NCBI GenBank assembly: GCA_051867975.1 | Contig: JBJDZM010000025.1 | Location: forward strand, 1-14,251 | Direction: 5' to 3' | DNA length: 14,251 nt | From: SVTX01 sp051867975 | GTDB taxonomy: Bacteria; Bacillota; Clostridia; Oscillospirales; CAG-272 | In this document: positions 1-6,031 of the stretch, one piece after another | Layout of the letters: every line of letters starts with the position of its first letter | Position numbering within the stretch: the stretch's first letter is position 1 | Position numbers and translations under genes: made by a program | The notes under the pieces: generated by a model | Database searches by the model: none | What the model was told of the DNA's origin: nothing | The model's input: the letters and a program-made list of their open reading frames with translations, nothing else

Positions 1-95
1 CTTTGCTTGAGGTTTTGCCCGAGGGAAAGGGCAGAATGAGCGCGGCGGATTTCGTGCGCGGAAGAAAAATAGCGGTCGGGGATATTTTGAAATAA
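1..95 (+). CDS. fmt: Methionyl-tRNA formyltransferase, C-terminal end (partial)
   Basis: Only the last 30 codons are present, in the frame that opens at position 3 and stops with TAA at 93-95. They read LLEVLPEGKGRMSAADFVRG followed by RKIAVGDILK. The pattern of Leu-x-x-Val-x-Pro-x-Gly-Lys-x-x-Met, then Asp-Phe-x-x-Gly-x-x-Ile-x-x-Gly, is typical of the C-terminal OB-like domain of Fmt. That enzyme formylates Met-tRNAfMet for translation initiation. The identification rests on this short tail and on the neighbours: fmt lies just before a zinc protease and rsmB in many Bacillota. The catalytic N-terminal domain is outside the window and cannot be judged. Confidence 0.85.
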   Translation, partial: LLEVLPEGKGRMSAADFVRGRKIAVGDILK

Positions 96-177
96 ATTCC
101 GATACCGTTATAAATTGACATCATATTGTCGCGCTTTTCGAGAAAAGATAAACAAAAAAGAATAAAGGTGAAAGAAT

Positions 178-909
178 ATGTTTTTTGGATTCTTTTGGGG
201 AGATTGGACGATAATTTTGCTTGTCCCTGCGATGATATTTGCATTTTGGGCGCAGTACAAGGTTCAATCCACCTTTAAAAAATACGACAGAGTCAGGACT
301 CAAAGAGGAATGACGGGTGCCGATGCCGCACGGAAAATTCTCGATTCAAACGGTCTTTACGACGTAAAGGTCGAATATGTCAGGGGGCATCTCAATGACC
401 ATTATGACCCGCGCACAAACGTCATAAGACTGTCCGATGCGACGTACGGAAGCACGAGTGTTGCCGCGCTCGGAGTCGCCGCGCACGAGGCGGGACACGC
501 CGTTCAGCATGCGACGGGGTATCTGCCGATAAAGATTCGCGGCGCGATAATTCCCGTGACACGATTTGGCTCGATGCTCGCGATGCCGCTCTTTATTATC
601 GGACTTTTGATGACGGGGTTCATGAATATTGACCCCGTTGTCGGGCAGTATCTCATGTTCGGGGGGATCGCGCTCTTTTCTTTGAGTACGCTTTTCCAGC
701 TTGTGACGCTTCCCGTAGAGTTTAACGCGTCTTCAAGGGCGCTGCGCACGCTTGAGGAGAGCGGTATGCTATACGGAGAAGAGATAAGCGGCGCAAAGCA
801 GGTGTTAAATGCGGCGGCAATGACATACGTTGCGGCACTCGCTTCGTCGCTGGCGTCGCTGTTACGATTTATCGTTATTGCATCAAACGCGTCAAACAGG
901 CGCAGATAA
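178..909 (+). CDS. yugP: YugP-type neutral zinc metallopeptidase, membrane-bound
   Basis: A 243-residue membrane protease of the Zn-peptidase family 2 (YugP) type. Residues 10-26 form an N-terminal hydrophobic helix. The zinc-binding HEAGH motif is at 103-107, in the context GVAAHEAGHAVQHATGY, so His103 and His107 are ligands and Glu104 is the catalytic base. Two hydrophobic segments follow at about 134-149 and 157-178. The LPVEFNASSRA stretch at 178-188 supplies the likely third ligand, Glu181. A further hydrophobic helix lies near the C terminus (about 218-235). The length is usual for the family. The ATG at 178 is preceded by AAAGGTG at 164-170. A gene of this type sits between fmt and rsmB in many Clostridia, and the substrate is not established. 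An 82-bp gap separates it from fmt. Confidence 0.93.
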   Translation: MFFGFFWGDWTIILLVPAMIFAFWAQYKVQSTFKKYDRVRTQRGMTGADAARKILDSNGLYDVKVEYVRGHLNDHYDPRTNVIRLSDATYGSTSVAALGVAAHEAGHAVQHATGYLPIKIRGAIIPVTRFGSMLAMPLFIIGLLMTGFMNIDPVVGQYLMFGGIALFSLSTLFQLVTLPVEFNASSRALRTLEESGMLYGEEISGAKQVLNAAAMTYVAALASSLASLLRFIVIASNASNRRR

Positions 910-965
910 GATGCGCTCTTTGATGCCTTAACTGATTTTTGAACGAGAATAAAACAAAATTTTTG

Positions 966-972
966 AAAGGAG
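966..972 (+). promoter_or_regulatory. Ribosome binding site deciding the rsmB start
   Basis: AAAGGAG lies eight bases upstream of ATG 981. It matches the anti-Shine-Dalgarno sequence well, whereas the alternative ATG at 939 has no comparable purine block. This supports the shorter 442-residue RsmB. Confidence 0.75.
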
Positions 973-980
973 ACGGCAAT

Positions 981-2309
981 ATGGCGGAAAGTGCGAGGGC
1001 GGTTGCCTTCAAGGTTTTGAAGGATGCCGAGAAAAACAAGACGTATTCCAATATTGCCGTTGACCGCGCGCTCTCGCAGAGTGAGTTGTTGGGCGCGGAC
1101 CGAGGACTCGTGACCGCAATTGTCATGGGGGTGACCGAGAGAAAATTGACGCTTGACGCGATGATTTCTTCTCTTTCGCAAAAGGGTGAGCAGACCGACA
1201 CCGATGCAAGGGTGCTTTTGCGTATGGGAATTTACCAGCTTTATTTTCTTGACAGGATTCCCGACCATGCGGCGGTTAATGAGACCGTCGCATTGGCACC
1301 GAAGCGCCTGCGCGGATTTATAAACGCGGTTCTGCGTGAATTTTTGCGCCGACGCGAGAGCGGAAGGCTTGAGTCGCTTTTCCCGAGCCGTGAGAAAGAC
1401 ATACTCGGCTATCTTTCGGTGAAATATTCTTTCCCGAAGGATGTTTGCGCCGAATTCTTAAAAATCTACGGCACCGAGCGCACGGAGGTGATATTTGAGA
1501 AATTCAACTCGCCGCCTCCCCTCACCTTGAGAATAAATACGCTCAAAATAAGCCGGGATGATTACGCAGGAAGACTTCGGGAGGGCGGAACAGATTTCAG
1601 ACTGTCGGACAGGCTTGAAAATGCCGTTTTGCTTGACAAGGTTGCCTACAATGAGTTGCCGGGCATCGACGAGGGCTGCTTTTTCATTCAGGACGAGGCA
1701 TCGCAGATATGCGTTGAGGCTCTGGGAGCCCATAGCGGAGAGACGATTGTCGACGTTTGCTCCTGCCCGGGATCAAAATCCTTCGGCAGTGCGATAAGAA
1801 TGAAAAATGAGGGAAAGATCTACTCGTTTGACCTGCACAAGAGCAAATTGCCGCTGATAGAAAAGAACGCCGAACGGCTCGGGATCAATATTATCAGGAC
1901 GGCGGAGCGTGACGGGCGAAACCCCGACGAAAGCCTTTTCGGGCGCGCCGACCGCGTGCTTTGCGACGTACCCTGCTCGGGACTCGGAGTTATAGCAAAA
2001 AAGCCCGAGATAAGATACAAAAGCATATCCGAATTTGAGCGACTGCCCGAAATTCAGTATGATATCTTGTCGGCTTCGGCGCGTTATGTGAGAAAAGGCG
2101 GAATTTTAGTTTATTCGACCTGCACCGTACTGCCGAGGGAAAACCGAGAGAATGTTGAGAGATTTCTCTCTGAACATAAGGAGTTTGAGGCGGTTGATTT
2201 CAAAGTCGGCGAGCTTTGGAGCGCATGCGGTATGCTGTCCCTCTCACCCGACAGAGACGGCACGGACGGATTTTTCGTGGCAAAAATGAGACGCAAGGAA
2301 AGTGTTTAG
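981..2309 (+). CDS. rsmB: 16S rRNA (cytosine-C5) methyltransferase RsmB
   Basis: A 442-residue SAM-dependent methyltransferase expected to make m5C967 in 16S rRNA. Residues 4-130 are the NusB-like RNA-binding domain, including RKLTLDAMI and the DHAAVNETVALA segment at 95-106. The catalytic NOL1/NOP2/Sun domain follows. It has the SAM-binding motif DVCSCPGSKS at 258-267 (normally D-x-C-A-A-P-G-G-K-T, so somewhat altered), the acidic SDFDLH-like strand YSFDLH at 281-286, the general-base loop DVPCSG at 329-334, and YSTCT at 378-382 with the nucleophile Cys381. The family ending DGFFVAKM is present. An in-frame ATG at 939 would add 14 residues, but it lacks a Shine-Dalgarno sequence. ATG 981 has GAAAGGAG eight bases upstream, and the family homology begins there. 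The stop abuts the rlmN start. Confidence 0.95.
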   Translation: MAESARAVAFKVLKDAEKNKTYSNIAVDRALSQSELLGADRGLVTAIVMGVTERKLTLDAMISSLSQKGEQTDTDARVLLRMGIYQLYFLDRIPDHAAVNETVALAPKRLRGFINAVLREFLRRRESGRLESLFPSREKDILGYLSVKYSFPKDVCAEFLKIYGTERTEVIFEKFNSPPPLTLRINTLKISRDDYAGRLREGGTDFRLSDRLENAVLLDKVAYNELPGIDEGCFFIQDEASQICVEALGAHSGETIVDVCSCPGSKSFGSAIRMKNEGKIYSFDLHKSKLPLIEKNAERLGINIIRTAERDGRNPDESLFGRADRVLCDVPCSGLGVIAKKPEIRYKSISEFERLPEIQYDILSASARYVRKGGILVYSTCTVLPRENRENVERFLSEHKEFEAVDFKVGELWSACGMLSLSPDRDGTDGFFVAKMRRKESV

Positions 2310-3356
2310 ATGAAAAATATTTTATCATATACGCCCGACGAATTGAAAATTCTCATGGGCGAGATAGGAGAGCCTGCATATCGCGCGGGGCAGATCTTTT
2401 CCCAGTTGCACAAGGGAATCATGCTCGGCGAGATGACGAATGTGGGCAAAAAGACAAAGGAAAAGCTTTGCGCAGTTGCCGATTGCTCTTTCCCGACGGT
2501 TCGCCGCAAGCTGATATCGAGGCTTGACGGTACGGTAAAGTATCTTTTTGAGCTGAGTGACAAAAACTGCATAGAGTCGGTCGTTATGAAGTATGAGCAT
2601 GGCTACACCATCTGCATTTCCTCCCAGGTCGGTTGCAGAATGGGATGTAAGTTCTGCGCTTCGACGCTTGGCGGCAAGGTACGCGACCTTGAAGCAGGCG
2701 AGCTACTCGGTCAGATAATCGCGGCGCAGAGAGACCTCGGAATACGAATTTCAAACGTCGTCATGATGGGAATCGGCGAGCCGCTTGACAATTTTGATAA
2801 CGTAATAAAATTTTTGCGGATAGTCAACATAGACGAGGGAATAAATATAGGGTACAGACACATTTCGCTCTCGACCTGCGGAATCGTGCCGAAGATATAC
2901 GAGCTTGCCAAACTTAAGTTGCCTATCACGCTGTCAATTTCACTTCACGCGCCCGACGATGAGACCCGTTCGGCTATCATGCCGGTGAATAGATCGTGGG
3001 GTGTCGGCGAATTGCTTGATGCCTGCCGTGAATACTACAGGTCGACCGAGAGAAGAATGTCGTTCGAATACACGCTTATCGCGGGTAAGAACGACTCGGT
3101 TGAAAACGCGGTGCGTCTTGCAAACGTACTAAATTCTTCTCTCCGCTCAAAGACAGAGACCATGCCGATACACGTAAATCTGATACCGGTCAACGAGGTC
3201 AAGGAGAGCGGATTTAAAAGCACGGGGCGTGATGCCCTCAAAAGGTTTGCCGCGGAGCTTGAAAAGAGGGGAATACGCGCGACTGTAAGACGCACGCTCG
3301 GTTCGGATATAAACGCGTCGTGCGGACAGCTCCGCCGTGAGGAAAGTCAAAAATAA
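2310..3356 (+). CDS. rlmN: Dual-specificity 23S rRNA/tRNA adenine-C2 methyltransferase RlmN
   Basis: A 348-residue radical SAM enzyme that methylates C2 of A2503 in 23S rRNA and A37 of certain tRNAs. Residues 1-90 are the accessory RNA-binding domain. Glu89 or Glu in CIESV (87-91) is the expected conserved acid. The radical SAM motif C-x3-C-x2-C is at Cys109, Cys113 and Cys116 (QVGCRMGCKFCAST). Cys102, seven residues before the cluster, fits the catalytic Cys118 of the E. coli enzyme. MMGIGEP at 152-158 contributes to SAM binding. SDINASCGQL at 332-341 contains Cys338, the methyl-carrying cysteine equivalent to E. coli Cys355. All key residues are intact and the length is usual. It starts on the base after the rsmB stop, with AAGGAAAG upstream, so translation is probably coupled. 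Confidence 0.97.
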   Translation: MKNILSYTPDELKILMGEIGEPAYRAGQIFSQLHKGIMLGEMTNVGKKTKEKLCAVADCSFPTVRRKLISRLDGTVKYLFELSDKNCIESVVMKYEHGYTICISSQVGCRMGCKFCASTLGGKVRDLEAGELLGQIIAAQRDLGIRISNVVMMGIGEPLDNFDNVIKFLRIVNIDEGINIGYRHISLSTCGIVPKIYELAKLKLPITLSISLHAPDDETRSAIMPVNRSWGVGELLDACREYYRSTERRMSFEYTLIAGKNDSVENAVRLANVLNSSLRSKTETMPIHVNLIPVNEVKESGFKSTGRDALKRFAAELEKRGIRATVRRTLGSDINASCGQLRREESQK

Positions 3357-3435
3357 ACGCGTGGTCAAGGCGTTTGAATAATTAATCTTTTGGAAATAAA
3401 CCCATCGTTTTACATACTTTTCGGGGAGAAAACAG

Positions 3436-4251
3436 ATGGGAAAACAAAAAGTTACAGGTAAAAACGCAGAAGGAAAACGCACAAAAAGGCTTTTTCTGTG
3501 GATGATTATAACGGGGCTTGTCTGCGGTTTGCTTTTTTGTGGAGTGTTTTTATATTTTTTCATGCCGCGCGATAACGACACGTTCATTTTCACCGTGCCG
3601 ACCTTCGTAGGTCTTAACGAGCAAAGCATTAAATCCGTCTCGGGCGCGGACGTTGAGCGCGAGTGGATATATTCAAGTGACGTAGAGCGAGGGGTCGTCA
3701 TATCACAAACGCCGTACGCAAACGCCCGACGAAAGATTAAAAACGGAGAGCTTTGCAAGGTAACGATATACGTCAGCCTCGGCGAGAAGACCGAGAAATT
3801 GCCCGACCTTTCGGGCGTTGACGAGCTTTCCGCCGCGGCGGCGCTGAGGTCGATAGGCGCGCGCGTGAGGTGCGTTCCGATATACGGCGAGGACTCTGAC
3901 GGTTGCGTGCTGTATACGAATCCTACTGTCGGTCAGGAGATAAAGGAAGGCGACAGTGTCACCGTTTTTGTATCACGGAAAAGACCGAACATGCCGATAA
4001 AGGTGCCTGATTTTTGCGGTCTTGAATTGGCGGAGGCGTACAGACGTGCGCTCTCTTTGGGATTGTGCATCGCGGACGGGGACGTAGTTTTTTTAGACGC
4101 AAGGGTAGTTGAGCAGAGCATACCCGCAGGCGCAAAGGTAAAGGTCGGAAGCTATATAAGCTTCAGGGTAGAATTAGGCGACGGGACGGAAAGAGAATGG
4201 CAGCCCGACGCGTCGGAGGATAAGACGGAGATAAGAGAGGATTTCAGATGA
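3436..4251 (+). CDS. Bitopic membrane protein with three PASTA-like domains, no kinase domain
   Basis: A 271-residue protein with a basic cytoplasmic N terminus (residues 1-18, many Lys/Arg) and one transmembrane helix at 19-43. About 205 extracellular residues follow, arranged as three PASTA-like units near 52-115, 120-180 and 188-247. Each begins with a Val/Leu-Pro-x-(Phe/Leu)-x-Gly strand (TVPTFVGL, KLPDLSGV, KVPDFCGL) and contains the helix and terminal beta strands of the fold. PASTA domains bind muropeptides or beta-lactams in Ser/Thr kinases and PBPs. The locus, between rlmN and rsgA, is where prkC/pknB sits in many Bacillota, so this looks like the sensor half of that kinase without its kinase half. 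The true start is ATG 3436, with GGGGAG eight bases upstream. The tail after residue 250 is acidic. The C terminus overlaps the rsgA start (ATGA). No function beyond cell-wall sensing or scaffolding can be inferred. Confidence 0.85.
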   Translation: MGKQKVTGKNAEGKRTKRLFLWMIITGLVCGLLFCGVFLYFFMPRDNDTFIFTVPTFVGLNEQSIKSVSGADVEREWIYSSDVERGVVISQTPYANARRKIKNGELCKVTIYVSLGEKTEKLPDLSGVDELSAAAALRSIGARVRCVPIYGEDSDGCVLYTNPTVGQEIKEGDSVTVFVSRKRPNMPIKVPDFCGLELAEAYRRALSLGLCIADGDVVFLDARVVEQSIPAGAKVKVGSYISFRVELGDGTEREWQPDASEDKTEIREDFR

Positions 4252-5150
4252 TCGGAAAAATAATTGAGGGAGTAGGCGGTATCTACACGGTGAGATGTGA
4301 AGAGGGGGGCGAGGTGAAGCTCATCCCGTGCCGCGCGAAAGGTGTTTTCAGGCACGAAAAAATCACTCCGCTTGTCGGAGACAACGTGTCGATCGACGTG
4401 TCGGCGGGCGAGAAAAACGCCGTTATTGACGAGATACTCGAACGCAAAAATTCACTCATACGGCCGCCTATGGCAAATCTTGACTGCGTTTTCGTATCGA
4501 TGGCGGCGGCAAAGCCTGCGCCCATGCTCGATATGACCGACAAGCTCATATCAATTTTGGAGCATAACGACATTGAGTCGGTGATAGTGGTTGAGAAGTG
4601 CGAGCTTGACAGAGAAAGAGCCGCCGAGATAAAGGCGATATACGAGTCGGCAGGCTACCGCGTTTTCGTCCTTTCCTGCGAGACGGGCGAGGGGATAGAC
4701 GAGATTGAGAGCTTTATTGCGTCAAGAAAGGGCATATTGGCGCTTGCGGGAGCCTCGGGCGTGGGAAAATCAACGCTTCTCAACAAGCTCTTCCCGACAC
4801 TCGGGCTTTTCACGGGGAGCGTCAGCCGAAAGACCGAGCGCGGAAGACACACGACACGCGCGGTGACTCTTTTAAAGCTTGGCGAGGAGCTTTATTTTGC
4901 CGACACACCGGGCTTTTCAATGCTGGATTTCGAGCGGTTCGATTTTTTTGATTTAGAAGACCTTCCGCTCTCATTCCGCGAGATAAACGAGCGCATAGGG
5001 CAGTGCAGATACACCAAATGCACGCACCGAAAAGAGGACGGATGCGCTGTTGTCGAGGCACTCAAGAGGGGCGAGATAGCAAAGAGCCGACATGAGAACT
5101 ACGTTGCTCTGTATGAAATTTTGAAAAACAAACACAAGTGGGATAAATAA
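4248..5150 (+). CDS. rsgA: Ribosome small-subunit-dependent GTPase RsgA
   Basis: A 300-residue, circularly permuted GTPase that acts late in 30S subunit maturation. Residues 1-70 form the OB-fold, including the VGDNV strand at 43-47. The GTPase motifs come in the permuted order G4-G5-G1-G2-G3. G4 is degenerate (VEKCEL at 115-120 instead of NKxDL), G5 is SCETGEG (143-149), and G1 is GASGVGKST (168-176). The switch region has RHTTR (200-204), and G3 is DTPGF (219-223). A zinc-binding C-terminal domain has Cys253, Cys258, His260 and Cys266 in the C-x4-C-x-H-x5-C pattern. The length is normal. It overlaps the PASTA gene by four bases (ATGA) and ends two bases before thiN, indicating one transcript. 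Bacillus has rpe between rsgA and thiN, and that gene is absent here. Confidence 0.96.
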   Translation: MIGKIIEGVGGIYTVRCEEGGEVKLIPCRAKGVFRHEKITPLVGDNVSIDVSAGEKNAVIDEILERKNSLIRPPMANLDCVFVSMAAAKPAPMLDMTDKLISILEHNDIESVIVVEKCELDRERAAEIKAIYESAGYRVFVLSCETGEGIDEIESFIASRKGILALAGASGVGKSTLLNKLFPTLGLFTGSVSRKTERGRHTTRAVTLLKLGEELYFADTPGFSMLDFERFDFFDLEDLPLSFREINERIGQCRYTKCTHRKEDGCAVVEALKRGEIAKSRHENYVALYEILKNKHKWDK

Positions 5151-5151
5151 G

Positions 5152-5772
5152 ATGAAAGCTTTTGTTTTTGGCGGAGGGGAGATCTTCTCCGAATACATAG
5201 AGGAAAGACCTGAGGATGGCGACCTTGTGGTCTGCGCCGACTCGGGATACAAAAACGCTCTGGCGTTTGACGTTAAGGTCGATATTCTGGTTGGAGATTT
5301 TGATTCACTCGGAGATATTCCCGACGGAGTCAAAGAAGTGGTGCGCGTGCCTTGCGAGAAAAATTCGACCGACACCCAGCTGGCGGTCGATATTGCGCTT
5401 GAGCGGGGTGCAGACGAGATAGTAATCGTTGCAAGCACGAATGGCAGAGTCGATCACACACTCTCGTGCATGGCGGTGCTTGAAAAACTATGGGACAAAA
5501 AGATTCCCTGCGTGATGGTCAACGGACGGAACAGAGTGAGATTCCTGCGCGACAGCGGAACGATTTTGATTCGCAGTCAATATAAATATTTTTCGATAGT
5601 CACGCTTGACAAGATCGCGAAAAAGGTCAGTATTGAGGGCGCAAAATATCCGCTGAAGAACGCAAATATCGAGCGTGGTTTTCAGTTTGCCGTCTCAAAT
5701 GAGATAGTCAAAAACGCGGCGCTGATAAACGTAAAAAAAGGCTCGGTATACGTAATCGAGTCGAGAGATTAA
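5152..5772 (+). CDS. thiN: Thiamine pyrophosphokinase
   Basis: A 206-residue enzyme that transfers pyrophosphate from ATP to thiamine to make the cofactor thiamine diphosphate. The N-terminal catalytic domain carries CADSG (28-32), VGDFDS (47-52), the STDTQLA substrate and metal motif (72-78), and GRVDHT (98-103). All of these are standard for the family. The C-terminal beta-sandwich domain covers about 125-206 and includes YPLKNANIERG and the Ser-Asn-Glu stretch that bind thiamine at the dimer interface. The length matches bacterial ThiN. The start lies two bases after the rsgA stop, and the order thiN-spoVM matches Bacillus. Confidence 0.95.
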   Translation: MKAFVFGGGEIFSEYIEERPEDGDLVVCADSGYKNALAFDVKVDILVGDFDSLGDIPDGVKEVVRVPCEKNSTDTQLAVDIALERGADEIVIVASTNGRVDHTLSCMAVLEKLWDKKIPCVMVNGRNRVRFLRDSGTILIRSQYKYFSIVTLDKIAKKVSIEGAKYPLKNANIERGFQFAVSNEIVKNAALINVKKGSVYVIESRD

Positions 5773-5793
5773 TGTCGAAACAAGGCCTTGAGG

Positions 5794-5801
5794 CATATAA
5801 T
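5794..5801 (+). promoter_or_regulatory. Possible sporulation-type -10 element before spoVM
   Basis: CATATAAT lies about 35 bases upstream of the spoVM start. It resembles the sigma-E/sigma-K -10 class (CATAnnnT). The upstream region (GTCGAAAC near 5774) is only a weak fit to a sigma-E -35. In Bacillus spoVM is transcribed in the mother cell by sigma-E, which makes such a site expected. The match itself is modest. Confidence 0.3.
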
Positions 5802-5836
5802 GGGAGCAGAAACCATATTTTAAGGAGGCTCTTGTT

Positions 5837-5926
5837 ATGAAAATAGTATTGCTTCGCTCGCCGGGATTTCTCTCGCCCATTTTGAGAAGGATTTTCGGAA
5901 TCAAAAAGGAGAAGAAGAGAAGATAG
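5837..5926 (+). CDS. spoVM: Stage V sporulation protein SpoVM (29 aa)
   Basis: A 29-codon gene encoding MKIVLLRSPGFLSPILRRIF followed by GIKKEKKRR. It has the layout of SpoVM: a hydrophobic, proline-containing N-terminal segment, an amphipathic helix rich in Arg/Lys on one face (residues 11-21), and a basic end. Clostridial SpoVM sequences have the same MKIV-x-x-x-SP-x-FLS pattern and FGIKKE ending. In Bacillus this peptide recognises the curved forespore membrane and anchors the SpoIVA coat basement layer. A strong AAGGAGG (5822-5828) lies eight bases upstream of the ATG. Its position directly after thiN is conserved in Bacillus (thiN-spoVM-rpmB), which supports the call. It implies that the organism can form endospores. 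Confidence 0.88.
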   Translation: MKIVLLRSPGFLSPILRRIFGIKKEKKRR

Positions 5927-6031
5927 ACCGCACGCCGCACACGCCTTTTGAAAACGCCCTGCGCTTTTTGTTTTGGGGTTAGGATAGCCGTGCAGGCAAA
6001 AAATTACTTGCGGCTGCAATTCGGAGATTTT

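Noticed and set aside
115..160. TTGACA at 115-120 as a promoter for the zinc protease
   Set aside because: No -10 hexamer lies 16-18 bases downstream.
504..1268. A 254-codon minus-strand frame
   Set aside because: It covers the 3' half of the zinc protease gene and the start of rsmB, both strongly supported on the plus strand, and has no recognisable domain.
5781..5790. Palindrome CAAGGCCTTG before spoVM
   Set aside because: Only ten bases long, no T-tract and no second copy; too short to call an operator or terminator.
5948..6031. TTG start adding 28 residues to the YgiQ-type protein
   Set aside because: The added residues do not match the family and there is no ribosome binding site; ATG 6032 has GGAG at good spacing.
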